A stretch of DNA of 55,165 nt from Alistipes sp. (lineage in GTDB: Bacteria > Bacteroidota > Bacteroidia > Bacteroidales > Rikenellaceae): positions 1 through 55,165 of the forward strand of contig JAGBCX010000044.1 in the NCBI GenBank assembly GCA_017937805.1, written 5' to 3'. Under the pieces are notes generated by a model that was given only the letters and a program-made list of their open reading frames with translations, made no database searches and was not told the origin of the DNA. The position numbers were made by a program, and so were the translations under genes. This document shows positions 39,008 through 47,264 of this stretch, one piece after another (within the stretch, counting starts at the first letter, position 1; each line of letters opens with the position of its first letter).

Positions 39008-39874
39008 TTACTCGGTAATGAGGGTTGCGATATGACGGATATTCTCAAAAATATTCTCGTCTAATGGGTTGATTTCCACTGCAGTAGCATTGATATCCTT
39101 GCATATAATCTCGACTGACGATGCCGGAAACTCCGATTGATAAAAGACGTACTTAATACCCTTATCTCGTGCCTGCTCGATGATGCTGGCGAGATGTTTT
39201 GCGCTTGGCTCTTTACCCTCATTTTCGATAGCAATTTGCATAAGTTGGTAGTCGCGTGCCAAGTAGGATAGGGCAGGGTGGTATATCACAAATGCTTTAT
39301 CCTCCTCTTCGTCAGTAAAACACTTCTTGGCAACCTCCATATTAAGATCTGATATTCTGATGATTAGATCATTGAATGCCATCTTGTATTTTACAGAATC
39401 AGGCATCTCGCGAATGATTGCATGATATGCATTTCTTGCCATCTTATCGAGTGATTTAGGCGAGCACCAGATGTGTGGATCAACTCCGTGAGCGTGTCCG
39501 CATGAGTGGTCGTGATGCGCGTGCGAGCAGGTGCCGGCAATAAGTTCTATACCTTGTGAAAGGTTGATAATCTGCTCGTTACGGGCAATACGATGTAGTA
39601 GTTCCTGTTCAAATTCGAGCAATCCGGTGCCAAAGACAAAGCGAGCTGTCTCAACTTCGCGCAGTTGCTTTGGTGTTGGCTCGAAGGTTTCAGGCGAAGC
39701 TCCTTGCGGAACAAGTACCGAAATTTCAAAGTCATCGCCTAAAATGTTCTCAACTAATGGTTTAAGCGGAGCAATCGAGACAACAGCTCGATTTTCAACA
39801 ACGATTTTTCGCTCAGCACAACCGACAAATAATAGTGTTGTGAAAATAGTTAATATTAGTCTTAATTTTCTCAT
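39008..39874 (-). CDS. znuA: Zinc ABC transporter substrate-binding lipoprotein (ZnuA-like)
   Basis: 288 residues, a TroA/ZnuA cluster A-I protein. Lipobox LLFVGC with acylated Cys19. VVSIAPLKPLVENILGDD is the family N-terminus; a His-rich loop HAHHDHSCGHAHGVDPH (118-134) and DPHIWCSPKS are typical for zinc. Further ligands are His in IYHPALSYLA and Asp/Glu near EINPLDEN. The start at 39874 is preferred over one at 39913, which would put 13 residues before the signal peptide. A palindrome and a His-rich short open frame lie in its leader. Confidence 0.9.
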   Translation of the reverse strand: MRKLRLILTIFTTLLFVGCAERKIVVENRAVVSIAPLKPLVENILGDDFEISVLVPQGASPETFEPTPKQLREVETARFVFGTGLLEFEQELLHRIARNEQIINLSQGIELIAGTCSHAHHDHSCGHAHGVDPHIWCSPKSLDKMARNAYHAIIREMPDSVKYKMAFNDLIIRISDLNMEVAKKCFTDEEEDKAFVIYHPALSYLARDYQLMQIAIENEGKEPSAKHLASIIEQARDKGIKYVFYQSEFPASSVEIICKDINATAVEINPLDENIFENIRHIATLITE

Positions 39875-39897
39875 AATCAGTTTTTTACAAATAAAAT

Positions 39898-40005
39898 TTA
39901 ACATAATATACATATTACACCGTAGGTGTAAAAAGAGGGTAGAGAGGGGTGGTCATGATACAACGCATGCATCTGTATATCCGGTAATCGGCGCACTCCC
40001 TGCAT
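39898..40005 (-). CDS. Possible leader peptide upstream of znuA
   Basis: A 35-codon frame on the minus strand, ATG at 40005, TAA at 39898-39900, lying fully within the predicted znuA leader between its promoter and start. It reads MQGVRRLPDIQ then MHALYHDHPSL and ends ICILC, so it holds three His and two Cys, in keeping with a metal-responsive leader. This may be chance; no translation signal was available to support it. Confidence 0.25.
   Translation of the reverse strand: MQGVRRLPDIQMHALYHDHPSLPSFYTYGVICILC
39915..39931. promoter_or_regulatory. Palindrome in the znuA leader, possible metal-regulator operator
   Basis: TTACACC-GTA-GGTGTAA, seven-base arms with a three-base centre, 41 bases before the znuA start. 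Size and symmetry suit a Fur-family (Zur) or DtxR-like dimer site, but it does not match the E. coli Zur consensus in detail. Confidence 0.45.
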
Positions 40006-40025
40006 TACGCTCTCAATTTCTGCTA

Positions 40026-40033
40026 CAAAGATA
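40026..40033 (-). promoter_or_regulatory. Promoter -7 box for znuA-znuC
   Basis: On the minus strand TATCTTTG. It implies a leader of about 140 bases before the znuA start codon. Confidence 0.6.
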
Positions 40034-40260
40034 AAAATAATTTGATGAGTTTGATGCGATATGTTGATTTATACTTATTTGAAAAAGTTTTTATATCTCG
40101 ACAAATCACAACGTTAATATCTGATTATCAATACAATACATTGCCAATACCGATTATTTTAACGCTCTGAGAATTGCGTATTCTTATAAATGCGAGGAGT
40201 TGTGCGTGAATTTTCGCTTCAAAAATCAGGAAAATACCTTATTTATATATATAAGGTAAT

Positions 40261-40297
40261 AAAAATATAGGGTAGTCGGACTACCCTATATTTTTAT
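40261..40297 (-). terminator. Terminator of the XRE regulator gene
   Basis: AAAAATATAGGGTAGT (40261-40276), loop CGG, ACTACCCTATATTTTT (40280-40295). Perfect 16-bp stem, with T runs on both strands. The rest of 40034-40260 is AT-rich with no clear gene. Confidence 0.88.
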
Positions 40298-40321
40298 TGT
40301 CCAAGTCGCTTCGGGCGTTTG

Positions 40322-40741
40322 CTATCTCTTTGGTCGCAACTCCTCAAAGGTCTGGTCTTGATAGACGATGATAATCTTCTCGATGTCGGAACGGCCGAGT
40401 TGAGCGATTGAGGCAACTTGAGAATTTTGTGCAATATCCGAATTGTCGCTTTTATCATGTGAGCCATTCGATAAATCGAAGAGAGTTCCCGATGCCGGAA
40501 CCTGACTCTCTGATGTCGAAATTGGAGTATTCATATTGCGCATTTCTTCTGCATCTCCAAGCAACCAATAAGGGTTGATCTGAGGAAAGCGATTGACAAT
40601 TTTGCACAACAACTCGAAGCTCGGTTTGTTTCGCCCACTCAAAATATGAGATACAGCTGCCGGCTTTACTTCGAGAATTTCAGCGAGCCTGCTTGCTGTT
40701 AAATTCTCACTTTGCATCAAAATACGCAATTTTTCGTTCAT
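40322..40741 (-). CDS. XRE-family transcriptional regulator
   Basis: 139 residues. Helix-turn-helix at about 8-60: NLTASRLAEILEVKPAAVSHILSGRNKPS, in parts, with PYWLLGDAEEM just after, a frequent feature of Bacteroidetes XRE proteins. The C-terminal half is polar and ends with EKIIIVYQDQTFEELRPKR, which may be a dimer or partner segment. Its own promoter is overlapped by an inverted repeat, consistent with autoregulation, and it borders a 660-base gap with phased repeats. Confidence 0.88.
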   Translation of the reverse strand: MNEKLRILMQSENLTASRLAEILEVKPAAVSHILSGRNKPSFELLCKIVNRFPQINPYWLLGDAEEMRNMNTPISTSESQVPASGTLFDLSNGSHDKSDNSDIAQNSQVASIAQLGRSDIEKIIIVYQDQTFEELRPKR

Positions 40742-40744
40742 TTT

Positions 40745-40788
40745 CGTAAGTTTTTACAAAGGTAAATAATTTTTACGAATCAAACAAA
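40745..40788 (-). promoter_or_regulatory. XRE promoter with overlapping operator-like dyad
   Basis: On the minus strand TTTG (40785-40788), 20 bases, TACCTTTG (40757-40764). An inverted repeat CGTAA...TTACG spans 40745-40777 with an inner TTTAC-CTTT-GTAAA centred on the -7 box. Probably the site where the XRE protein represses itself. Confidence 0.5.
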
Positions 40789-41119
40789 TTAAAATATACA
40801 AATGTTAAATGTTAATAATTGTTAATAACTGTTACAATTGTTAATAGATTGATACTTGATAAAAACTTGGAAATGCCTTATATGCTATTATGCTTTATAT
40901 AATGACGTGTAAATTGCTGATTATATAATATATGGCATGTTTAATAATCCTAAATAAGATGGGTATTGCCTAAATCTCTTTATATTACGATTAAGAGGCT
41001 GAAATGACTTTATATAAAATATGTAAATGCTTGATAATTAGTAATAATATATGTAATAATTCAATAAATGTACAGCTTTGAAACATCTTGATTCCTGCTG
41101 CATTTTCCGTACTTTTCAT

Positions 41120-41230
41120 ATTTTACAAATGTTACACATAGGGCATTATTAACACATATCAACATTTTACAAATGTTAATATATGCAGTATGTTACCCTT
41201 TGATTGTATTTTACAAATGTAAATATATGG
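41120..41230. repeat. Three ATTTTACAAATGT repeats at exact 44-base spacing
   Basis: Copies begin at 41120, 41164 and 41208. The second is part of a palindrome AACATTT-TAC-AAATGTT (41161-41177). Copies two and three share about 20 bases (ATTTTACAAATGT then WAATATATG). Spacers are unrelated. Confidence 0.75.
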
Positions 41231-41340
41231 ACTGTTTTAGGGTGATTTTTAGAAAAATTGATGATAAAAATATTACTCCCCTACCCTGCGTTTTTTTGTG
41301 TCGGAGATTTTTCTTAGATTATGTTAAATTTATATATAAG

Positions 41341-41376
41341 ATATGCAGGATAATAACAATCTATTATCCTGCATAT
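41341..41376. terminator. Perfect 15-bp hairpin downstream of the HIT gene
   Basis: ATATGCAGGATAATA (41341-41355), six-base loop, TATTATCCTGCATAT (41362-41376), 30 bases after the HIT stop on the minus strand. A long T run is missing, so it may terminate weakly or stabilise the transcript end. Confidence 0.5.
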
Positions 41377-41405
41377 TAAGATGTTACAAAGTTGTTAACA
41401 CTCCC

Positions 41406-41792
41406 CTACTCTCTCAAAGCAGAGGCTATTTCTGAAAACTCTTCTGGAGTTAAAACGAGCTTTTTGCGGCCGAAATCCACATCTTTTTCGCTATTCATAG
41501 GGATAAGATGTATGTGTGCATGGGGCACTTCAAGGCCTAAAACCACCGTTGCAACCTTCTTGCAGCCGCTAAAAGCTTTGATTTTCTGTGCAACTTGCTT
41601 AGCGAAGACAATCATGCCCTCCAATGTGTTGTCGTCGAGGTCGTAGAAGTAGTCCACCTCCTGCTTGGGAACAACGAGTGTGTGGCCTTTTGCCAGCGGG
41701 TTGATATCAAGAAATGCGTAATAGTGGTCGTTTTCTGCCACCTTGTAGCTCGGAATCTCACCGGATATAATTCGAGAAAAGATTGTTGCCAT
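41406..41792 (-). CDS. HIT-family nucleotide hydrolase
   Basis: 128 residues. Histidine triad HAHIHL at 91-96, preceded by NPLAKGHTLVVPK. HIT/HINT proteins hydrolyse adenosine 5'-phosphoramidate-like nucleotides. The catalytic histidine is the middle one of the triad. The N-terminus TIFSRIISGEIPSYKV is classic. Alone on its transcript. Confidence 0.93.
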   Translation of the reverse strand: MATIFSRIISGEIPSYKVAENDHYYAFLDINPLAKGHTLVVPKQEVDYFYDLDDNTLEGMIVFAKQVAQKIKAFSGCKKVATVVLGLEVPHAHIHLIPMNSEKDVDFGRKKLVLTPEEFSEIASALRE

Positions 41793-41954
41793 ATTTTATC
41801 CTTTTTTAATTTGAAATTTACTATCAACCTCCCTACCCTACTCGTTGGTCGTTTCGAGTATCGTACCTTAAGAGATGGGTTTAATGCTATTTATTGAATT
41901 TAGCAAAATGTTCGATTTGTCGCTTTTTATAATTTCCACTATTGGCGAGCGCAG

Positions 41955-44162
41955 TTACTCCATATCATTATTTTCGATACGTTTCACTCTCTCTAAGCCT
42001 TTAATGTGGCGGAACTTATCCATCAAGGCGTAGAGGGCATCGGCATTTTGTACGTATAGGCTCAATTTGCCCTCGAAAATACCATCGTGGCTGCGTAGGT
42101 GTATCTCGCGCATATTGATGCTGAAATCGTCTGAAACGATGTGCGTAATGTCCGACAACATTCCCATTCGGTCAATACCTCGTAGCTCAATTGTTGAGAG
42201 ATACGCCTTAGCCTTGTGTTGCGACCAGGTAATTTTCTCTTTGACGATGTTTTTGCCATATTGCGAAGCGAGGCGATTTAGCTCGTCACAGTTCGCTTTG
42301 TGTACTACGATATTGTTAGATACGGGATCCCTGAATCCAACGACATTGTCACCCGGCAATGGGTTACAACACGTAGCAATGACGTAACTATCGTCGTGAG
42401 GGTGTTTTTCAACCCCTTTGCTATCCTCAATATCGTCGTCGTCTTCCTGACGTAACTTCCAGAACTTTAACAACTTGCTCGTAGAAGACGATTTAAGCAC
42501 TTTCTCGATGTTGTCGAGTGAGATGATACCTGCACCTACATGGCTGTAGAATTCGTCTTTGTATTTGCAACCATATGCCTGTATTGCTTTGCGGAGAACT
42601 CGTCCACTCATCGCCACATTGTGCTCGGCTAATTTGCTCTCGAACAATGCGATGCCATTCTCGATATTATTCTCTTGCTCGCGCTTTAAAAATGCCGTAA
42701 TCTTCTGCTTAGCCTTTGTTGTAGTTACAACTTCGAGCCACTCAGCTTTTGGTTTCGCACTATCGGCGGTGATTATCTCAATCTGGTCACCCCACTTCAA
42801 CGTTTTGGTTATAGGCTCAATTTTGTGGTTGATTTTTGCACCTATAGCGTGGTCGCCGACCTTGGTGTGAATATCGTATGCAAAATCGAGAGCAGTTGCC
42901 CCATTTGGAAGCTCGCGTTGTTCACCCTTTGGGGTAAATACCGTAATTTCTGATGTATATAACGACAATTTGAAGTTGTCGAGGAACTCCACAGCGCTTT
43001 CTGTCGGGCTATTCAGCGCATCGCGAATCTTTTTGAGCCAGATGTCGAATGCGTCATCGTTTTGCGAAAGAGTGGCCTTTTTGTATTTCCAATGGGCAGC
43101 AAAACCTCGTTCGGCAATCTCCTCCATGCGCTGTGTGCGAATCTGAACCTCTACCCAATGGCCATCGGGGCCCATAACGGTCGAATGCAGTGCTTCATAG
43201 CCATTGGCTTTCGGCATCGAAATCCAGTCGCGCAGACGGTCTTGCTTAGGAGCGTATATATCTGTGATATTGGAATATATCTGCCAGCACTGACTCTTTT
43301 CGGAGAGTGCCGGATTGGTTTGGAAAACAATGCGAATGGCAAACAGATCGTAAATCTCCTCGAACGGAATCTGCTTGCGTTGCATCTTTGTCCATATCGA
43401 ATAGACGCTCTTTATTCGACCGGAAATCTCATATTTGATGTTGTTGCGGTCGAGAGCCTCGATAATAGGCTTGCAGAAGCGGTCTATATACTCTTTTCGT
43501 GTGTTGGCGGTTTGAGCCAATAGGTTGCTGATATGTTCGTACTCCTCGGGGAAACGGTACTTCATGCAGAGGTCCTCAAGCTCACTCTTTATCGGATAGA
43601 GGCCCAATCGATAGGCTAACGGAGCAAAGAGGTAGATGGTTTCACCCGTGATTTTAATCTGCTTGTTCAGAGGCATATATTGCAGTGTGCGCATATTGTG
43701 CAAGCGGTCTGCAATCTTTATGAGAATTACGCGTACGTCATCTGAGAGTGTTAGAAGGACCTTTCGGAAATACTCTGCCTGCTCAGATGAGTCGGCATTA
43801 AATACTCCCGACATCTTTGTCAAACCATCGACCATTGAGGCTATTTTCGCACCGAAAATATGCTCAATATCTTCGACCGTATAGTCGGTATCTTCTACAA
43901 CATCGTGCAGGAGTGATGCTACTACCGATTTTACGCCTAAACCGATCTCGTTAATTACGATTTGAGCCACCGCTATCGGGTGTAACATATATGGTTCTCC
44001 TGAACGGCGGCGAACGCCTGCATGCGCCTCCTTTGCAAGGAAGAATGCGCGTTTGATAAAATTCCAATCATCTTCACCCTTGCAAATTTTTTTGCACGAT
44101 TCGAGAAGCTCTTCGTAAGCTTTGTTAATCAATTTCTCGTCATCAGCCGTATAACTACTCAT
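41955..44162 (-). CDS. rsh: Bifunctional (p)ppGpp synthetase/hydrolase (RelA/SpoT, Rsh)
   Basis: 735 residues. Hydrolase HD domain at 40-200 with HPIAVA (61-66), LLHDVVEDTD (84-93) and IKIADRLHNMRTL; synthetase at about 240-370 with GRIKSVYSIWTKM and EVQIRTQRMEEIAE; TGS domain near 405-465 (FTPKGEQRELPNGATALDFAY, in parts); a C-terminal ACT domain to 735. Since the hydrolase HD residues are intact, the protein should both make and break the alarmone. It follows recA on the same strand with a hairpin between. Confidence 0.95.
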   Translation of the reverse strand: MSSYTADDEKLINKAYEELLESCKKICKGEDDWNFIKRAFFLAKEAHAGVRRRSGEPYMLHPIAVAQIVINEIGLGVKSVVASLLHDVVEDTDYTVEDIEHIFGAKIASMVDGLTKMSGVFNADSSEQAEYFRKVLLTLSDDVRVILIKIADRLHNMRTLQYMPLNKQIKITGETIYLFAPLAYRLGLYPIKSELEDLCMKYRFPEEYEHISNLLAQTANTRKEYIDRFCKPIIEALDRNNIKYEISGRIKSVYSIWTKMQRKQIPFEEIYDLFAIRIVFQTNPALSEKSQCWQIYSNITDIYAPKQDRLRDWISMPKANGYEALHSTVMGPDGHWVEVQIRTQRMEEIAERGFAAHWKYKKATLSQNDDAFDIWLKKIRDALNSPTESAVEFLDNFKLSLYTSEITVFTPKGEQRELPNGATALDFAYDIHTKVGDHAIGAKINHKIEPITKTLKWGDQIEIITADSAKPKAEWLEVVTTTKAKQKITAFLKREQENNIENGIALFESKLAEHNVAMSGRVLRKAIQAYGCKYKDEFYSHVGAGIISLDNIEKVLKSSSTSKLLKFWKLRQEDDDDIEDSKGVEKHPHDDSYVIATCCNPLPGDNVVGFRDPVSNNIVVHKANCDELNRLASQYGKNIVKEKITWSQHKAKAYLSTIELRGIDRMGMLSDITHIVSDDFSINMREIHLRSHDGIFEGKLSLYVQNADALYALMDKFRHIKGLERVKRIENNDME

Positions 44163-44189
44163 AACCTATACCTCATTAAAACCAATATA

Positions 44190-44223
44190 GAGAGCAGTAC
44201 CGTAGAAACGGTACAATGCTCTC
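44190..44223 (-). terminator. Hairpin between recA and rsh
   Basis: GAGAGCA-GTACCGT (44190-44203), AGAA loop, ACGGTAC-AA-TGCTCTC (44208-44223), 14 paired bases with an AA bulge. It lies downstream of the recA stop. Its T run is weak, so part of the transcription may continue into rsh. Confidence 0.6.
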
Positions 44224-44244
44224 ATTTTGTAGGGCTTAAAGCCT

Positions 44245-45252
44245 CTATTTACTTGTCATAGCCTCGCGCAACTTTGCTTCGATTTCATCGCACAAAGCCT
44301 TATCCGAGGTCAGCAAATCCTTCACGGCATCGCGGCCTTGGCCAATCTTCTTGTCGCCGTAGGAGAACCACGAGCCCGACTTCTTGATAATCTCGTAATC
44401 TACTGCCAAGTCAAGAATCTCGCCAATCTTCGAAATTCCCTCGCCGAACATGATGTCGAACTCAGCCTTCTTGAATGGAGGTGCCACCTTATTCTTCACA
44501 ACCTTTACGCGAGTGCGTGTTCCGAGCTGCTCGTCACCATCTTTGATAACCGATGTGCGGCGAATATCGATACGCACGCTGGCGTAGAACTTTAACGCAT
44601 TACCACCGGTTGTGGTTTCAGGGTTGCCGTAGATTACGCCAATCTTGTCACGCAATTGGTTGATAAAGATGCAGACGGTCTTTGTCTTTGCGATGCTTGC
44701 AGTCAATTTACGCAACGCCTGCGACATCAATCGAGCCTGCAAGCCCATCTTCGAATCGCCCATCTCGCCCTCGATTTCAGCCTTTGGAGTGAGGGCTGCC
44801 ACCGAGTCGATAACGATAATATCGATTGCGCTCGAACGAATCAACGAGTCAGCAATTTCGAGAGCCTGCTCGCCATTGTCGGGTTGCGATACGAGGAGGT
44901 TTTCGACATCTACGCCCAACTTCTGTGCGTAGAAGCTGTCGAAAGCGTGCTCTGCATCGATAAATGCTGCGATACCGCCAGCCTTCTGCGCCTCGGCAAT
45001 TGCGTGAATTGCGAGGGTTGTTTTACCTGATGACTCAGGACCAAAAATCTCGATTACACGACCTTTCGGGTAGCCACCCACGCCGAGTGCAACATCGAGA
45101 GTGATTGAGCCTGTCGGGATAACCGGCACATTCTCAACATTTTCGCTCGACATCTGCATAATCGAACCCTTGCCAAAATCCTTCTCGATTTTAGCCATTA
45201 CCGCCTTCAAGACCTTCATCTTTTCGGCATTCTGTGTTGTTACTTCGCTCAT
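44245..45252 (-). CDS. recA: Recombinase RecA
   Basis: 335 residues. Walker [10 protein letters not shown] (71-79), Walker [16 protein letters not shown], loop L2 with [28 protein letters not shown] (in parts). Strand-exchange protein and co-protease in DNA repair. The promoter on the minus strand is TAACTTTG at 45315-45322. No LexA-type box recognised nearby. Confidence 0.98.
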   Translation of the reverse strand: MSEVTTQNAEKMKVLKAVMAKIEKDFGKGSIMQMSSENVENVPVIPTGSITLDVALGVGGYPKGRVIEIFGPESSGKTTLAIHAIAEAQKAGGIAAFIDAEHAFDSFYAQKLGVDVENLLVSQPDNGEQALEIADSLIRSSAIDIIVIDSVAALTPKAEIEGEMGDSKMGLQARLMSQALRKLTASIAKTKTVCIFINQLRDKIGVIYGNPETTTGGNALKFYASVRIDIRRTSVIKDGDEQLGTRTRVKVVKNKVAPPFKKAEFDIMFGEGISKIGEILDLAVDYEIIKKSGSWFSYGDKKIGQGRDAVKDLLTSDKALCDEIEAKLREAMTSK

Positions 45253-45314
45253 AGTATATTCAGTTTTAATTATTTGATTCTCTATAATCTTTTTTCCAAA
45301 GGAAAAACTTTCTT

Positions 45315-45322
45315 CAAAGTTA
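45315..45322 (-). promoter_or_regulatory. Promoter -7 box of recA
   Basis: TAACTTTG on the minus strand, 62 bases before the recA start. Confidence 0.55.
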
Positions 45323-45380
45323 AGAATTTTTTTCGAAAAAATAATACTCGTCTAAGCAACTTTTTTCTTTTTTCTCTTTT

Positions 45381-45415
45381 AATTCTCAATTCTTAATTCT
45401 CAATTCTCAATTTTG
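45381..45415. repeat. Heptanucleotide repeat (AATTCTC)5
   Basis: AATTCTC, AATTCTT, AATTCTC, AATTCTC, AATTTTG, just downstream of the zinc-ribbon gene stop at 45421. Confidence 0.9.
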
Positions 45416-45420
45416 GCGGT

Positions 45421-45630
45421 TTAATCCCAAAGTAAACTGCCAACAATCTGCTCGTTGAACTCCTCCTCGGTGTTGTTGAGTCGCTTCATACACTGTGGAC
45501 AACGAATAGCCGTTTCGGTTTCAACATGGCAAAAGCCGTCTTCGCAATCAAATCCCATAAATCCCAAGCCGGTCAAGTGCATAAACTCCGTACCGCAATG
45601 CTTGCATCTGATAGTGTGTCCTGTTCCCAT
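45421..45630 (-). CDS. Small zinc-ribbon protein
   Basis: 69 residues. Two CxxC pairs, CKHCG (9-13) and CPQCM (44-48), with additional Cys and His between (DCEDGFCHVE), suggest a zinc ribbon. The length and cysteine spacing are similar to FmdB-like or other small regulatory ribbons, but no named family is certain. It is eight bases downstream of a 53-residue membrane protein on the same strand, so the two are likely one operon. Confidence 0.75.
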   Translation of the reverse strand: MGTGHTIRCKHCGTEFMHLTGLGFMGFDCEDGFCHVETETAIRCPQCMKRLNNTEEEFNEQIVGSLLWD

Positions 45631-45638
45631 AACTGTAA

Positions 45639-45800
45639 TTATTTTAAGGTTTTACATTTGTCCATTATGTCTATTATTAAGGTCAATGCACCACCAACGA
45701 TTGCGACCAAAATAAGTAATGCCGCATATCCGACTGCGATGACTATTCCTATGCAGATTAGAAACATTATGATAAAGCCTATAAAACTAAAAAGCTCCAT
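45639..45800 (-). CDS. Small single-gene membrane protein
   Basis: 53 residues, translated by hand, below usual size cutoffs. MELFSFIGFIIMFLICIGIV, then IAVGYAALLILVAIVGGALT and a charged end DIMDKCKTLK: almost entirely hydrophobic, two adjacent membrane helices. ATG at 45800 is preceded by TAATTTTG (45844-45851 on the minus strand). It begins the operon with the zinc-ribbon gene. Function unknown. Confidence 0.65.
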   Translation of the reverse strand: MELFSFIGFIIMFLICIGIVIAVGYAALLILVAIVGGALTLIIDIMDKCKTLK

Positions 45801-45843
45801 AATTTTTCACTCGTTATTTGGTTATACATTTACTTTCACGATG

Positions 45844-45880
45844 CAAAATTACAGGGTGTTTTTGACAGGTTGTGTCAAAA
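45844..45880 (-). promoter_or_regulatory. Promoter with operator-like inverted repeat
   Basis: On the minus strand TAATTTTG (45844-45851). Immediately upstream, TTTTGACA (45860-45867) and TGTCAAAA (45873-45880) form an eight-base inverted repeat over the -33 region. Confidence 0.5.
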
Positions 45881-45884
45881 TAAA

Positions 45885-45914
45885 AAAAAGTGCGAATTTT
45901 TTTTCGCACTTTTT
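45885..45914 (-). terminator. Terminator of the SGNH hydrolase gene
   Basis: AAAAAGTGCGAA (45885-45896), six T loop, TTCGCACTTTTT (45903-45914). On the minus strand the stem is followed by a T run. Confidence 0.85.
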
Positions 45915-45920
45915 CTATCA

Positions 45921-45955
45921 GTTTTCCGCTTTCCGTTTTCAGTTTTCCGCTTTAA
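45921..45955. repeat. Heptanucleotide repeat (GTTTTCC)5 at the end of a gene
   Basis: GTTTTCC, GCTTTCC, GTTTTCA, GTTTTCC, GCTTTAA. Read on the minus strand, the repeat encodes the last residues of the SGNH hydrolase (LKAEN) and its TGA stop (45939-45941). Confidence 0.88.
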
Positions 45956-47255
45956 GCACTACCCTTTCGGCTACACTGCGCAGGTAGCGTGCAACCTCGG
46001 GATTGAGTCGTACGGGTGTGTCTGCCTTGAAAGGCTCCTTAAAGAGCGTCAGATAACCTACTGCGGCTGCGAGATAAGAGCCTGCATCAGATGGGTGTGA
46101 GCCATCTTTAACATACAATACGATATCGGGGCGTTCTCGGCGTACAATCTCCCACGCTATGCCTACGGGTGAAAGTTCCACGCCCAACTTCTGAGCAATT
46201 GCAGTAGTATTGGCTGTGATAACCTTTTGCATAGCTTCATAGCTCTCAAAGTACTCTGGGTGTGCCGTTTTGATATCCTGTAAGGCTTTCGACTTGGTAG
46301 CGTTATCGCCATCTCTGCGCCCCCAAGTCATCTCTATAATACACTTTGCCTTTGGACTGAATTTCTTAACTCTATCAACCATTTTACCCATCTCTCCTAC
46401 TACATTTTGGTCGGCAGAGGTGCCGATACGGAGCGATGAGATACTCTGGCCTTGAAGGAAGGCATAATCAAAGCCGCCCAATTCGACCGTTTCGCGCGAT
46501 ACACGGTCGGCAAGGTGGCGTTTCATCGAGTATCCACCGTGGAAATAGAGGGCGCAGTCGAGGTAGTGCCCTTCATGCCACGCCAACTCTTTCAACTGCA
46601 TAGGATAGAGGTTGTAGTAGGTGTAGCTATTACCTATAAATAATACGCGTGTAGTATCGCTTGGGATACGCTCGTCAAGGAGTGCGATTTTCGGTGCTTG
46701 ACCTGAGCCTCCACCATAAAGAGTGCTTTTGGAGATACCGCTATCGCATTGACGCAGGCGTACTCGCAAATTACCTCTTTTTACTCCATTTTCAAGCCTA
46801 ATAGCATGCCAAAGCATACGAGGTAACTTATTTGAGGTTGTTGAGTAGCAGTTTGCTCCATTCTTGTCGGCAGGAGTTACAGGCAACCACTTTTTGCCAT
46901 CAAGATACTCCCAAGCGAACTCGTGAGGCGTATCGCTCGGCTCGGCAAGGAACGGAAGCCAAATATCGATGGCCGTACCTGCTTTGAGATTTTTAACAGG
47001 AATTGTCATCAACCAATAGTCGCCCTTACGGCTATTTTCAACAGCAGGATAGCCCTTTTTTACGCCTACAGCAGTTGTAGCTTTCTTACTGATAAACTCA
47101 ATAGAGCCCTCTCCTGTTGTAGCAGGATATACCCCCGTTTCGAGATATGTAGCAGTTCGTTTTGTGGAGAACTTCCACTCCGTATGTTTTGGAGTCTGGG
47201 CAAAAAGCGACAGGGCAATTGCCACTGTCGCTATTAGTAACATAAATCGTTTCAT
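45939..47255 (-). CDS. Secreted SGNH/GDSL-like hydrolase (DUF4886-like)
   Basis: 438 residues with a signal peptide (1-19, ending LFAQ). The N-terminal half (20-195) is a beta-rich domain. The hydrolase begins at VLFIGNSYTYYN with Ser210 as nucleophile; the Asp/His pair is in KDGSHPSDAG (Asp384, His387). The fold suggests an esterase or deacetylase acting on glycans or other secreted substrates. The 3' end has been overrun by a seven-base repeat, so the last residues may not be ancestral. It lies 9 bases downstream of the DUF1015 gene. Confidence 0.8.
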   Translation of the reverse strand: MKRFMLLIATVAIALSLFAQTPKHTEWKFSTKRTATYLETGVYPATTGEGSIEFISKKATTAVGVKKGYPAVENSRKGDYWLMTIPVKNLKAGTAIDIWLPFLAEPSDTPHEFAWEYLDGKKWLPVTPADKNGANCYSTTSNKLPRMLWHAIRLENGVKRGNLRVRLRQCDSGISKSTLYGGGSGQAPKIALLDERIPSDTTRVLFIGNSYTYYNLYPMQLKELAWHEGHYLDCALYFHGGYSMKRHLADRVSRETVELGGFDYAFLQGQSISSLRIGTSADQNVVGEMGKMVDRVKKFSPKAKCIIEMTWGRRDGDNATKSKALQDIKTAHPEYFESYEAMQKVITANTTAIAQKLGVELSPVGIAWEIVRRERPDIVLYVKDGSHPSDAGSYLAAAVGYLTLFKEPFKADTPVRLNPEVARYLRSVAERVVLKAEN

Positions 47256-47264
47256 AACTTGTTG

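Larger units (their letters stand above)
40796..41391. other. AT-rich intergenic region with TTTACAAATGTTA-type repeats
   Basis: About 600 bases without a credible gene. At 40796-40852 ATACAAATGTTAA is followed by TGTTAATAAT, TGTTAATAAC, TGTTACAAT and TGTTAATAG. Three copies of ATTTTACAAATGT start at 41120, 41164 and 41208. A 15-bp hairpin is at 41341-41376. A 68-codon open frame at 41173-41379 has AT-driven composition and no promoter and is not accepted as a gene. Confidence 0.6.

Noticed and set aside
41120-41230. CRISPR array from three evenly spaced repeats
   Set aside because: The repeat core is only 13 bases and the gap to the next is 31; too short and too few, and AT-driven.
41173-41379. 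68-codon open frame in the AT-rich gap
   Set aside because: Composition follows local AT content, it overlaps the phased repeats and part of the hairpin, and no family feature is visible.
40742-41405. Chromosomal origin of replication
   Set aside because: No TTATCCACA-type DnaA boxes were found and no dnaA, dnaN or rpmH gene is near.
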